This document shows positions 19,291-27,355 of a stretch of 64,000 nucleotides of DNA, in pieces. The notes below the pieces were generated by a model. It saw nothing but the letters and a program-made list of their open reading frames with translations. It did not search any database and was not told the DNA's origin. The DNA lies in NCBI RefSeq assembly GCF_008641065.1, contig NZ_VTRS01000001.1, forward strand, positions 682,001 to 746,000, written 5' to 3'. The stretch comes from Rhabdaerophilum calidifontis (lineage in GTDB: Bacteria; Pseudomonadota; Alphaproteobacteria; Rhizobiales; Beijerinckiaceae). Made by a program: the position numbers and the translations under genes. Positions within the stretch are counted from its first letter, which is position 1. Each line of letters begins with the position of its first letter.

Positions 19291-19327
19291 CCGCTCCACC
19301 GGCGTGGGGCGCGGCGGGGCAGGCGGC

Positions 19328-20320
19328 TTAAGACCGCGCTTCCCAGAGCACGGAGCCGGTGAAGGCGAAGACCGCCTCGCCGCGCTGGTTCAGCGCGTAA
19401 TTGCGCTGCGTGAGGATGCCCCAGCCCGGCTTCGAGGCCGAGCGGCGCGCCTCCAGGATGCGGGCGTAATAGGTCAGCGTGTCGCCGAGCAGGACCGGGC
19501 GCCTCCAGACCAGATCGGTGAAGCCGAAGCCCGGGCCGCGCCTTGGCAGGCGGTGGCCGCCGGCCTCGGCCTGCTGCCAGAAGCGGATCACCGTGCCCAT
19601 CCAGGCCGCAGCAGTGTGCCAGCCGGAAGCCGAGAGCCCGCCGAAATGGCTCGCACGGCCCGCCGCCTCGTCGAGATGGAAGGGCTGCGGGTCATAGGCC
19701 GTGGCGAAGCGCAGCATGGCCTCGCGGGTGAAGGCATATTCCCCGAAGCGCAGCACGGTTCCGGGGGCGATGTCCTCGATCATGCCCGGCCGTTCCGCGC
19801 CCGGCGTCGGCGTGGCCGTGAATGCCTCCGCAGGCGGCGGAGGGATTCGCGAGCCTTCTGAAGCAGCCTCCGGCGTGCCGGGGTCGCGGCGCCCGAACAT
19901 GATCAGGTTGATCTGTTCGAGCACGCGCACGCCGTCCTGGTTGACGAGATCGAAGCGGAATTCAACGAAGCCCCGGTCTGGCTTCGACGCCGAAGCGCGG
20001 CGCCCGAGCACCTCCATGGTGCCGGAGAGACGGTCGCCCGCCCGCACCGGCGCGAGCCATTTCAGGCTCGAAACGCCCGGCGAGCCAAGCCCGGTCGAGC
20101 GCAGGATGAAATGGTCCGCCATCAGGCGCATGTTGCGCGCGGCGGTGAACCAGCCTGAGGCGATCAGCCCGCCCATCAGCCGCGCCTGCTCCGAATCGGC
20201 ATCGAGATGCATCGGCTGCGGGTCGAATTCGCGGGCGAAGGCGAGCATCTCGCCTGCCTCGATGACCGCAACCCCGTAGCTCTCGCGCGTGCCCGGCGCG
20301 AAATCCTCGAATGCCCGCAT
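19328..20320 (-). CDS. Double-hotdog MaoC-family dehydratase
   Basis: A 330-residue protein made of two MaoC-like hotdog domains in tandem. The hydratase dyad region appears twice: FDPQPMHLDADSEQARLMGG near residues 33-52 and YDPQPFHLDEAAGRASHFGG near residues 208-227. Each is followed by ASGWxTAA. Internal duplication of this kind is known in MaoC and FAS-type hydratases acting on enoyl-CoA esters. The substrate is unknown. Convergent with apt. Confidence 0.85.
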   Translation of the reverse strand: MRAFEDFAPGTRESYGVAVIEAGEMLAFAREFDPQPMHLDADSEQARLMGGLIASGWFTAARNMRLMADHFILRSTGLGSPGVSSLKWLAPVRAGDRLSGTMEVLGRRASASKPDRGFVEFRFDLVNQDGVRVLEQINLIMFGRRDPGTPEAASEGSRIPPPPAEAFTATPTPGAERPGMIEDIAPGTVLRFGEYAFTREAMLRFATAYDPQPFHLDEAAGRASHFGGLSASGWHTAAAWMGTVIRFWQQAEAGGHRLPRRGPGFGFTDLVWRRPVLLGDTLTYYARILEARRSASKPGWGILTQRNYALNQRGEAVFAFTGSVLWEARS

Positions 20321-20360
20321 GGCAGCCCCGTCCCGGAAAGCCCGGGACGAAGACCCGCGG

Positions 20361-20570
20361 CTAGAACATCACCCTGATTCCATACACGGCCCCCAGCCCG
20401 AGAGCCATGAGGCTTGCAGCGCCCAACGAGAGGACGAAACCATCCCTGAAGCCCTGCCGCCATTCGGCCGGGATGGCTTCGAACGCCGTCGCGAGGAACA
20501 CGAGCGGAAACAGGAGCGCGTAAAGCGCGCCGCCATAGATCAGACGCAACTGGCTTGAAATCGCAGCCAT
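20361..20570 (-). CDS. Small membrane protein, unknown
   Basis: A 69-residue protein with two hydrophobic segments, LIYGGALYALLFPLVFLATA and FVLSLGAASLMALGLGAVYG, joined by an acidic/aromatic loop. No family is recognised. ATG 20570 is chosen because AGGAGGG lies 6 bases upstream; a TTG at 20576 is in frame but too close to that site. It lies 40 bases upstream of the MaoC gene on the same strand. Between it and ychF is an AT-rich 76-base gap suitable for a promoter. Confidence 0.65.
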   Translation of the reverse strand: MAAISSQLRLIYGGALYALLFPLVFLATAFEAIPAEWRQGFRDGFVLSLGAASLMALGLGAVYGIRVMF

Positions 20571-20646
20571 GGCCAACCCTCCTGATCACCGACAGAAGGG
20601 TTATACTAAAGTCTAAACCAATCGTGAAGGGTGGCGCGCGCGCCGT

Positions 20647-21744
20647 TCAGGTCGCGAAGCGGAAATGCAGCACGTCGCCATCCGCGACGACGTAATCCTT
20701 GCCTTCCAGCCGGAACTTCCCGGCCTCGCGTGCGCCGGCCTCGCCCTTGAACGCGACGTAATCGGGATAGGCGACGGTTTCGGCGCGGATGAAGCCCTTC
20801 TCGAAATCGGTGTGGATCACGCCCGCAGCCTGCGGCGCCCGCGTTCCGGCCTCGATGGTCCAGGAGCGGGCCTCCTTCGGGCCCACGGTGAAATAGGTGA
20901 TGAGTCCGAGCAGCGCGTAGCCCTCACGGATGACGCGGTTCAGGCCGGGCTCGGCGAGGCCGATGGTGTCGAGATATTCGCGCTGCTCCTCAGCCGAGAG
21001 CACCGCGATCTCGCTCTCGATCTTGGCCGAGACGACCACCGCGCGCGCGCCCTCGGCCTTCGCGCGCTCGAACACGCGCGCCGAGAAGGCGTTGCCCTTG
21101 TCGGCCGAGTCTTCCTCGACATTGCAGACATAGAGGACCGGCTTCGATGTCAGCAGGCCGAGCTGCTCGAAGAGCTTGCGTTCGCCGGGCTTCACCTCGA
21201 CAAGCCGCGCCGGCTTGCCCTCGCGCAGGAGCGTGAGTGCGCGGGACATAAGATCGAAAACCTCTTTCGCTTCCTTGTCCTGGCCCTTCGCTTTCTTCTC
21301 GACCGCGATGATGCGCTTCTCGAGGCTGTCGAGATCGGCGAGCATCAGTTCGGTTTCGATCGTCTCGATATCGGCGATCGGATCGATCTTGCCTTCGACA
21401 TGGGTGATGTCGCTGTCCTCGAAGCAGCGCACGACATGGGCGATGGCATCGACCTCGCGGATATTGGCGAGGAACTGGTTGCCGAGCCCCTCGCCCTTCG
21501 AGGCGCCGCGCACCAGCCCAGCGATGTCGACGAAGGTGAGGCGCGTGGGGATGATCTCCTTCGAGCCGGCGATGGCGGCCAGGGCCTCGAGCCGCGGGTC
21601 GGGCACTGCCACGTCGCCGACATTGGGCTCGATGGTGCAGAACGGATAATTGGCGGCCTGCGCCGCCGCCGTCTGCGTCAGTGCGTTGAAGAGGGTCGAT
21701 TTGCCAACATTGGGCAAGCCGACGATGCCGCATTTGAAGCCCAT
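20647..21744 (-). CDS. ychF: Redox-regulated ATPase YchF (Obg family)
   Basis: A 365-residue Obg-related P-loop NTPase that prefers ATP and associates with ribosomes. The P-loop GLPNVGKST is at residues 8-16. [20 protein letters not shown] (G3 region) lies near residue 66. In the G4 position it has NVEE instead of NKxD, the change that gives YchF its adenine preference. A C-terminal TGS domain ([13 protein letters not shown]) completes it. Start at ATG 21744. It lies downstream of pth (49-base gap), as in many proteobacteria. Confidence 0.95.
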   Translation of the reverse strand: MGFKCGIVGLPNVGKSTLFNALTQTAAAQAANYPFCTIEPNVGDVAVPDPRLEALAAIAGSKEIIPTRLTFVDIAGLVRGASKGEGLGNQFLANIREVDAIAHVVRCFEDSDITHVEGKIDPIADIETIETELMLADLDSLEKRIIAVEKKAKGQDKEAKEVFDLMSRALTLLREGKPARLVEVKPGERKLFEQLGLLTSKPVLYVCNVEEDSADKGNAFSARVFERAKAEGARAVVVSAKIESEIAVLSAEEQREYLDTIGLAEPGLNRVIREGYALLGLITYFTVGPKEARSWTIEAGTRAPQAAGVIHTDFEKGFIRAETVAYPDYVAFKGEAGAREAGKFRLEGKDYVVADGDVLHFRFAT

Positions 21745-21793
21745 GGCGGTTCCGTTCGTTAAGGGGTTGCCGGGGAAAGGGGTTGGGGCCTTT

Positions 21794-22429
21794 TCAGCCG
21801 CGATCCGGTTCCTGTCCAGCCTTTTTCGCGGCTTTCGGCACCGGTTCCGCCGCACCGTGGCCGCGCGCCTCCATCAGCAGATGGACCTTGGACTGGAAAT
21901 GGCCGGGCTCCGCGAGCAGGAGATCGGCATGGGCCGCGATCGCGGCGCAGAGATCCTCGACCCAGGGCGCCTCGCTCCGCGCGAAATCATTGAGCACGTA
22001 AGCCTGCACCTGCGCCTTGTCGCCCGGATGGCCGATGCCCAGCCGCACGCGCGGGTAATCGTTGCCGCAATGCTGGCTAATGGAGCGCAGGCCGTTATGG
22101 CCGGCATTGCCGCCCCCCGTCTTGAGCCGCAGCTTGGCCGGCGGCAGATCGAGCTCGTCATGGAAGACGATCACCCCGGCGAGCGGGATCTTGAAGAAGC
22201 GCATCGCCTCGCCGACCGCGCGGCCGCTTTCGTTCATGTAGGTCTCGGGCTTGAGCAGGATCGTCTTCGCCCCGCCGATCACGGCCTCCGCCGTCTGACC
22301 CTGGAAGCGGGCGCGCCAGGGCGTTCCGCGCCATTGGCGGTGGATGGCGTCGAGCGCCATGAAGCCGATATTGTGGCGGTTGCCGGCATAACGCTGGCCG
22401 GGATTGCCGAGGCCGACGAGGAGATGCAT
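21794..22429 (-). CDS. pth: Peptidyl-tRNA hydrolase
   Basis: A 211-residue esterase that releases tRNA from peptidyl-tRNA. The N-terminus [19 protein letters not shown] contains the catalytic histidine (HN, about residue 20) and its Asn partner. PETYMNESG (about 66) and [12 protein letters not shown] (about 108-119) are the other family motifs. The C-terminal tail from residue 185 is basic and alanine-rich, longer than in E. coli. It sits between rplY and ychF on the same strand. Confidence 0.95.
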   Translation of the reverse strand: MHLLVGLGNPGQRYAGNRHNIGFMALDAIHRQWRGTPWRARFQGQTAEAVIGGAKTILLKPETYMNESGRAVGEAMRFFKIPLAGVIVFHDELDLPPAKLRLKTGGGNAGHNGLRSISQHCGNDYPRVRLGIGHPGDKAQVQAYVLNDFARSEAPWVEDLCAAIAAHADLLLAEPGHFQSKVHLLMEARGHGAAEPVPKAAKKAGQEPDRG

Positions 22430-22448
22430 CGCTTCACCGCATGGAAAC

Positions 22449-22473
22449 GGCCGCCGGGTGGTTGCCGGCGGCC
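22449..22473 (-). terminator. GC-rich hairpin between rplY and pth
   Basis: A perfect 9-bp inverted repeat GGCCGCCGG/CCGGCGGCC with a 7-base loop lies 29 bases after the rplY stop. No U-tract follows on the reverse strand, so it may be a pause or RNA-stability element rather than a full terminator. Confidence 0.4.
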
Positions 22474-22501
22474 GGGCTCAAGCCGGGCGGCGGAGGAGCG
22501 C

Positions 22502-23104
22502 TCAGGCGCCTTCAGCCTCGCCGTCCTCGTTCTTGGTCGCGGCGGTGCCGGCGATGGTCGCGATCGTGAAATCGCGATCCGAGATCACGGGCTTCGCGCC
22601 TTCGGGCAGCTTCACCGCCGAGATATGCAGCGAATCGCCGACCTTGGCCTCCGCGAGATCGACCGTGATCGAATCCGGGATCTTGTCCGCCGGCACGTTG
22701 AACTCCACCGCATGGCGGACGATGTTCAGCACGCCGCCCGCCTTGAGGCCGGGGCACTTGTCCTGGTTGATGAAATGCACCGGCACCTCGACGCGCACGG
22801 TCGCGCCTTCGCCGAGGCGAAGGAAATCGACATGCACGGGGAAGTCGCGCACCACGTCGAGCTGGTAATCGCGCGGGATGGCGCGGATCGTCTCGCCCTC
22901 GACATCGATCGCGAAGACGGTGGTGAGGAAATGGCCGGCATAGATCAGCCGGTTGGTTTCCTTGAAGTCGAGCGAGATCGAAACGGGCGCCTGGCCGCCG
23001 CCGTAGATGACGGCCGGAACGCGGCCCTCACGACGCACAGCACGGGCGGCCCCCTTGCCGACCCGCTCGCGGCGCGTGGCCGCAAGCTGCTTGATGGTGG
23101 ACAT
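22502..23104 (-). CDS. rplY: 50S ribosomal protein L25/general stress protein Ctc
   Basis: A 200-residue L25 of the long Ctc type: an N-terminal L25 domain that binds 5S rRNA ([20 protein letters not shown], then [10 protein letters not shown]) and a C-terminal beta domain ([12 protein letters not shown]). Two adjacent ATGs occur at 23107 and 23104; the second has GGAG 6 bases upstream. The C-terminus ends in an acidic run ([11 protein letters not shown]). Upstream lies a 168-base gap to prs that contains a CCGCCC/GGGCGG inverted repeat, possibly a leader structure. Confidence 0.93.
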   Translation of the reverse strand: MSTIKQLAATRRERVGKGAARAVRREGRVPAVIYGGGQAPVSISLDFKETNRLIYAGHFLTTVFAIDVEGETIRAIPRDYQLDVVRDFPVHVDFLRLGEGATVRVEVPVHFINQDKCPGLKAGGVLNIVRHAVEFNVPADKIPDSITVDLAEAKVGDSLHISAVKLPEGAKPVISDRDFTIATIAGTAATKNEDGEAEGA

Positions 23105-23272
23105 CATTTTCTCCAAACGAAAACGGGGGCCGGCACCGCCCGGGCTGGGCGGCACGAACCCCGTGCTTCCGCCGCCAAGCCTCCAAGGGTGCCCGCGCGG
23201 CTGAGCGCGTATAGGGCAAACGGCCGGACGGAGCAAGAGCCGGGCCGGCGTGAGGCCGCGCCGCGTTCGAGG

Positions 23273-24214
23273 TCAGTCGAACAAACTCGACACGCTCTCC
23301 TCGCCCGCGGTGCGGCGGATCGCCTCGCCGAGCAGCGAGGCCACCGAGATGACGCGGATATTCTTGGCGACGCGCACCGCCTCGGTCGGTTGGATGGAAT
23401 CGGTCAGCACCAGTTCCTTCAGCTTCGAGGCGGTGATGCGCGCCACCGCGCCGCCGGAGAGCACGCCATGGGTGATATAGGCCGAGACATCGGAGGCGCC
23501 CTTGGCGAGCAGGGCCTCGGCGGCGTTGCACAGCGTGCCGCCGGAATCGACGATATCGTCGACGAGGATGCAGGAATGCCCCTCGACATCGCCGATGATG
23601 TTCATCACCTCGGATTCGCCGGCGCGCGGGCGGCGCTTGTCGACGATCGCGAGCGGCGCGTTGATGCGGTTCGCCAGCGCGCGGGCGCGCACCACGCCGC
23701 CGACATCCGGGGAGACGACCGTCACCTTCTGGAGATCGAAGCGCGACCGGATATCCTGGACCATCACCGGCGCGCCGAAGAGATTGTCGACCGGAACGTC
23801 GAAGAACCCCTGGATCTGCGCGGCGTGGAGATCGAGCGTCAGCACCCTGTCGGCACCGGCCTCGGTGATGAGATTGGCGACGAGCTTCGCCGAGATCGGC
23901 GTGCGCGGCGCGGATTTCCGATCCTGCCGCGCATAACCGAAATAGGGCACCACCGCCGTGATGCGCTTGGCCGAGGAGCGGCGCAGCGCATCGGTGATGA
24001 TGAGCAGCTCCATCAGGTGATCATTGGTCGGAAAGGAGGTCGACTGGATGACGAACACATCCTCGCCGCGGACGTTTTCTTGTATTTCGACAAAGATCTC
24101 CATGTCGGCGAAGCGCCGGACCTGGCACTTGGCCAGCGGCTGGCTGAGATAGGCGCCGATCGCCTCCGCAAGCGGACGGTTGGAATTGCCCGCGACGAGC
24201 TTGATCTGGTCCAT
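23273..24214 (-). CDS. prs: Ribose-phosphate pyrophosphokinase
   Basis: A 313-residue enzyme making PRPP from ribose 5-phosphate and ATP. The N-terminus [17 protein letters not shown] is typical. [10 protein letters not shown] (about residue 96-105) lies in the ATP site. [14 protein letters not shown] (about 130) and [15 protein letters not shown] (about 214-228, PRPP loop) complete the signature. It is followed by rplY at 168 bases on the same strand. The link to apt 4 kb away is metabolic, not an operon. Confidence 0.96.
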   Translation of the reverse strand: MDQIKLVAGNSNRPLAEAIGAYLSQPLAKCQVRRFADMEIFVEIQENVRGEDVFVIQSTSFPTNDHLMELLIITDALRRSSAKRITAVVPYFGYARQDRKSAPRTPISAKLVANLITEAGADRVLTLDLHAAQIQGFFDVPVDNLFGAPVMVQDIRSRFDLQKVTVVSPDVGGVVRARALANRINAPLAIVDKRRPRAGESEVMNIIGDVEGHSCILVDDIVDSGGTLCNAAEALLAKGASDVSAYITHGVLSGGAVARITASKLKELVLTDSIQPTEAVRVAKNIRVISVASLLGEAIRRTAGEESVSSLFD

Positions 24215-24362
24215 GGCTGTCGGCTCTCCGCTTCCGGCCCCCCCCGGCGGCCGTCACGCCCTGCCAGTAGCGTGCGCGGCGTGGCGTTTCAACATGACAA
24301 GGGGGTGACACCACAGGGAAAGTGCAAGGCTGGCCCGGATGTGCCCCGCGGGGGGGATGCCT

Positions 24363-24887
24363 CTATTGCGCCTCGTCCTCGCTGCCGGGCGCGGCGGCGC
24401 CCGGCGCACCGGAAAGCCGGCGGAGCAGATCCGTCAGCCCCGCCTCCGCGATCTGCCGCATGGCCGCCTCGTCGAGCGCGCTCCAGGGCGTGCCGCCCGG
24501 CCGGTCGGAGGCGGCGGCGCCGTTCACGCGGGCGGCGCGGTTGCGGCCGTCGCCGGAGGCGTCGAGCACCCAGGTGAAACCGGCCTTGCCGTCGGCGGCG
24601 GTGTGGGCATCGAGATAGGCATTGACCCGCACCGCCTCGCCGGGGCTCGCGGCGGGAACGATCTCGAACCCGCGCCTGCGCGCCGCCTCGTCGAGCAGGA
24701 TCTGGAATTTCTGCGCGGTCTCCGGCTGCGGGCCCTGCACCGAAATCACGGCGAACTTCATGCCGGCCGCGTTCGCCGGCGCGGTGGCGGTCATCGATTG
24801 TCCGGCGCAGCCCGCCAGCGCCAACGCGGCGAGCAACGGCGCCAGGATCGGCGGCATGAGCGGCGCGAGGCGCGAGCAGGGACGCAT
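24363..24887 (-). CDS. Putative lipoprotein, unknown
   Basis: A 174-residue protein. The signal region PILAPLLAALALAGC ends in a lipobox (ALAGC), so it is likely acylated and membrane anchored. The mature part begins with small polar residues and has the segments KFAVISVQGPQPETAQKFQILL and FTWVLDASGDG. No catalytic motif is seen and no family is recognised. Start at ATG 24887; a GTG at 24905 is also in frame. A TTAG-N7-TTAAC element lies 25 bases upstream. Confidence 0.65.
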   Translation of the reverse strand: MRPCSRLAPLMPPILAPLLAALALAGCAGQSMTATAPANAAGMKFAVISVQGPQPETAQKFQILLDEAARRRGFEIVPAASPGEAVRVNAYLDAHTAADGKAGFTWVLDASGDGRNRAARVNGAAASDRPGGTPWSALDEAAMRQIAEAGLTDLLRRLSGAPGAAAPGSEDEAQ

Positions 24888-24911
24888 CGAAGACCCCGGA
24901 GGCACATTTCG

Positions 24912-24927
24912 TTAGGGCTTTATTAAC
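24912..24927. promoter_or_regulatory. Candidate CtrA-like box upstream of the lipoprotein gene
   Basis: The element TTAG-N7-TTAAC differs at one position from the alphaproteobacterial CtrA consensus TTAA-N7-TTAA(C). It lies 25 bases before the ATG of the leftward lipoprotein gene, in the promoter region. The match is by eye only. Confidence 0.3.
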
Positions 24928-24988
24928 CCTGCCGGAGGCGCGGCGGAAGAGCCGGGTCGCGTCGGGACCTCAGCATGGTAAACGCCGT

Positions 24989-25261
24989 TCAGCGGGCGGG
25001 GCAGTGATCGGCGCGACGCGGCAGTACGGCGAAGGTCTCGCCATCGACCGTGACGGCCGAGGCCGAGCCGCCATGGCTGGGGCCGGCGCAGCGATCCCGG
25101 CGCGCGCCGGTCTCGACGATCACGGTCGGGCCGGGCACCGGATGGCCGTGGCGATGATGGCCGTCCCGCGCGCCGTGGCGGGCACGGGGGCCGCCATCCT
25201 GTGCGGTGGCGGGCAGGATGGTGAGCGCGGCGAGCGCGAGACATCCAAGAACGAGGCGCAT
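24989..25261 (-). CDS. Small secreted histidine-rich protein, unknown
   Basis: A 90-residue protein with a signal peptide (RLVLGCLALAALTILPATA). The mature part starts with a His/Arg/Gly-rich run (ARHGARDGHHRHGHP) that could bind metal ions, though this is inference. A short C-terminal beta-like part, AVTVDGETFAVLPRR, follows. GGAGGG precedes ATG 25261 by 5 bases. No family is recognised. Confidence 0.6.
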   Translation of the reverse strand: MRLVLGCLALAALTILPATAQDGGPRARHGARDGHHRHGHPVPGPTVIVETGARRDRCAGPSHGGSASAVTVDGETFAVLPRRADHCPAR

Positions 25262-25360
25262 CGATCCCTCCAGGAGCAATGCGGGCACGATAACCCGGCA
25301 GGCGCTAAGGAATCGTGCCGGCGATCGCCGCGATTTCGAGGCAATCCGGTTATTCTTCGG

Positions 25361-25549
25361 TCAGCGCGGCGGGCAGGGGGTGGCCCCCGAATCCGCCGTG
25401 GCGAGCGGCCGGCCGTTGACGAAGACATGGCCCGCCCCGCCCGCGAGCGTGCCGCCGCATCCGGTGCGGCCGCCGAGGGTTGCCGCCGGGCGGCCGTCGA
25501 TGAAGACGTTCGGGCTGCCTTCGATGCTGCCCCGATCGCCCTGGCGCAT
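25361..25549 (-). CDS. PAAR-like domain protein
   Basis: A 62-residue protein resembling a minimal PAAR domain: GSPNVFIDGRPAATLGGRTG, then GGAGHVFVNGRPLATADSG. The repeated xVFVNGRPxA strands and the late CPP motif are the family hallmarks. PAAR proteins cap the VgrG spike of type VI secretion systems, or occur with toxins. No other T6SS gene is present in the window. It follows the M24-like gene by 9 bases on the same strand, so the two may be co-transcribed. The N-terminus lacks the usual opening PxARxGD stretch in full (it begins MRQGDR), so the gene may be slightly truncated. Confidence 0.6.
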   Translation of the reverse strand: MRQGDRGSIEGSPNVFIDGRPAATLGGRTGCGGTLAGGAGHVFVNGRPLATADSGATPCPPR

Positions 25550-25558
25550 CGGCGGCCC

Positions 25559-26710
25559 CTATCGCAGCACGAGATCGAGATCGGGCGCGTTGATCGGCGT
25601 CGCGCCGCCGGTGCCGACGAGATAGGTGCGGCCAAGGCACATCGCGGTCTCGGTCTCGGAATCCATCAGGATCATATGGGCGAACAGCACCATGCCCGGT
25701 TCGAGGATCCACGGATTGTCGGCGTAGAACATCGGCCAGTCCATCCATGAGGGCGTGAATTTCGCTCCGAGCGAATAGCCGCAGGCATTGAGCCGGTGCG
25801 CGGCGAGGCCGTGTTCGTCAAGGATCCGGGCATGGGCGGCGAAGATGTCGCCCGCCATCCGGCCCGGCCGCATCGCCGCCTGGCAGGCATCGAGCGCGGC
25901 GCGCGCCGCCTCGTGATAGGCGAGATGCAAGGGCCGCGGCCGGCCGACGACATGGGTGCGCATGATCGCGGCGTGGTAATGGCGGAAGCTGCCGGCGAAT
26001 TCGAGCGTGATCTGGTCGTCGCGGTCGAGCACGCGCCGCCCGCTCTTGTAGCGGCAGAGCAACGCATCGGCGCCGGAGCCGATGATGAATTCGTTCGCGG
26101 GGTAATCGCCGCCGGCGGCGAAGATCGCGGCGTGCTGGGCGGCGAGGATCTCGCCCTCGTCGGCCCCGGCGCGCAGTGCGGCGATTGCCGCCTGGTCGGC
26201 GCGATCGGAGAGCCGCGCCGCTTCGCGGACATAGACCAGTTCCTCCGGCGATTTCACGGCGCGCAAGGCGGTGACGATCGCCGAGGCATCGACGAGGGTC
26301 GCGAAATCCGCGAAGGCGGCTTCCAGCCGGCGCCCATTGGCATGGACAAGGCCGTAGCTCTCGAATTCGCAGCCGATGCGCCGGCCGGCGAGGTCCATCC
26401 GGGTCGCAAGCGCCCGCAGGTCGCGCGCGGGGTCGGCGGCGGCGCCGTCCCGCCAGATCTCAATCTCGGGGATGTTCGAGGTGCGCTGCGCCTGGCGGAG
26501 ATCGGCGGAACGGGTCAGGAGCGCCATGCGCCCATCGCCCGTGAAGATCAGGCACTGGAAGAAGCAGAATCCGAAGGTGTCGTAGCCGGTGAGCCAGTAC
26601 ATGCTCTCCTGCTGGAACAGGAACAGGGCGTCGAGCCGCCCCTCCTCCATCCGGGTCTGCAGCGCGGCGCGGCGGCGGGCGAATTCATCGGGCGAGAAAT
26701 GCAGGGCCAT
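25559..26710 (-). CDS. M24-fold (creatinase/aminopeptidase P-like) protein lacking the metal ligands
   Basis: A 383-residue protein with an N-terminal creatinase-type domain (YWLTGYDTFGF, residues 38-48) and a C-terminal pita-bread domain from about residue 155. The five metal ligands of M24 peptidases are replaced: the first Asp by Glu237, the second by Ala248, the His (GHGIG position) by Tyr312, and the Glu of PGMVxxxE by His345. The final Glu is also absent. It is therefore unlikely to be a metallopeptidase. It may instead act like creatinase or ectoine hydrolase, which use this fold on C-N bonds without metal. The real substrate is unknown. Transcribed leftward ahead of the PAAR gene. Confidence 0.78.
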   Translation of the reverse strand: MALHFSPDEFARRRAALQTRMEEGRLDALFLFQQESMYWLTGYDTFGFCFFQCLIFTGDGRMALLTRSADLRQAQRTSNIPEIEIWRDGAAADPARDLRALATRMDLAGRRIGCEFESYGLVHANGRRLEAAFADFATLVDASAIVTALRAVKSPEELVYVREAARLSDRADQAAIAALRAGADEGEILAAQHAAIFAAGGDYPANEFIIGSGADALLCRYKSGRRVLDRDDQITLEFAGSFRHYHAAIMRTHVVGRPRPLHLAYHEAARAALDACQAAMRPGRMAGDIFAAHARILDEHGLAAHRLNACGYSLGAKFTPSWMDWPMFYADNPWILEPGMVLFAHMILMDSETETAMCLGRTYLVGTGGATPINAPDLDLVLR

Positions 26711-26774
26711 CGGCGCTCCGGCGCGGCGGAATCATGTTCGAGGATCATCGGCCGGTGGGCCGCAAAAGCAAGGA

Positions 26775-26803
26775 CCCCGCTTCCGTGCGGTTCGGAAGCG
26801 GGG
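26775..26803 (-). terminator. Putative terminator hairpin after the small secreted protein gene
   Basis: A perfect 11-bp inverted repeat (CCCCGCTTCCG/CGGAAGCGGGG) with a 7-base loop lies 52 bases after the stop of the gene at 26856-27143. On the reverse strand it is followed by TCCTTGCTTTTG, an interrupted U-tract. Confidence 0.6.
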
Positions 26804-26855
26804 CGGCCAGGGAGCCGGCGGGCAGCGGGAGGGGAGCGGCGCCCTGGCGGAAGCG

Positions 26856-27143
26856 TCATTCGCAGACGGTGCGGCGAACGATGACGAAGCGACCGCGGTA
26901 ATCGTCCCAGACGCGTTCGCGGACACGGTAGCAATCCGGGCCGACGGCGGCCGGGGCGTAATAATAGCCCGGCGCGGCATGGACCGAGCCGGCGGCGATC
27001 GCGGTGCCGACGATTGCGCCGCCGATCAGCCCGGCGGCGAGCCAGCCGTTGCGGCCATAGCGCGCCTCGGCGGCGGGGGCGAAGGCGACCGCCAGCGTCA
27101 GGGCGGCGGCGGTGGCGGCGAGGGTCTTCTTGAAGCTGGTCAT
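26856..27143 (-). CDS. Small exported protein, unknown
   Basis: A 95-residue protein with a clear signal peptide ([23 protein letters not shown]) and a second glycine-rich hydrophobic stretch, [20 protein letters not shown]. The C-terminus, [25 protein letters not shown], has two cysteines that could pair. This layout (signal, glycine-zipper-like helix, paired cysteines with aromatic residues) is common in small exported Hyphomicrobiales proteins of unknown function. ATG 27143 has AGGA 8 bases upstream; another ATG lies at 27152. Confidence 0.7.
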   Translation of the reverse strand: MTSFKKTLAATAAALTLAVAFAPAAEARYGRNGWLAAGLIGGAIVGTAIAAGSVHAAPGYYYAPAAVGPDCYRVRERVWDDYRGRFVIVRRTVCE

Positions 27144-27156
27144 CGGAGGCATCCTT

Positions 27157-27183
27157 GGGTCTGGGGTCTGGGGTCTGGGGTCT
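27157..27183. repeat. Short tandem repeat (7-base unit, about 4 copies)
   Basis: Three full copies and one partial copy of GGGTCTG lie in tandem in the gap between the exported protein gene (start 27143) and uvrC. The array starts 14 bases upstream of the leftward start codon, where copy-number changes could affect the leftward promoter or leader. Confidence 0.85.
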
Positions 27184-27355
27184 TGGGAGGCTTGGGTCTC
27201 GGCATCCTCGGCGGGGCGTGTTCCCGCCGCTTTCTGTCTCGGCGATGGGGAGAAGCTATCCCGTGCCTCCGCCTGCCGCCGTGCGCTCGCGCACAGGGCG
27301 GAGGCATCGTGCTTTTCGTTGCCGTTTCGGCCCGAATCCCTATTTCTCGGCTGCG

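Noticed and set aside
21650-24577. A 975-codon rightward open frame
   Set aside because: Antisense to pth, rplY and prs, which are certain genes.
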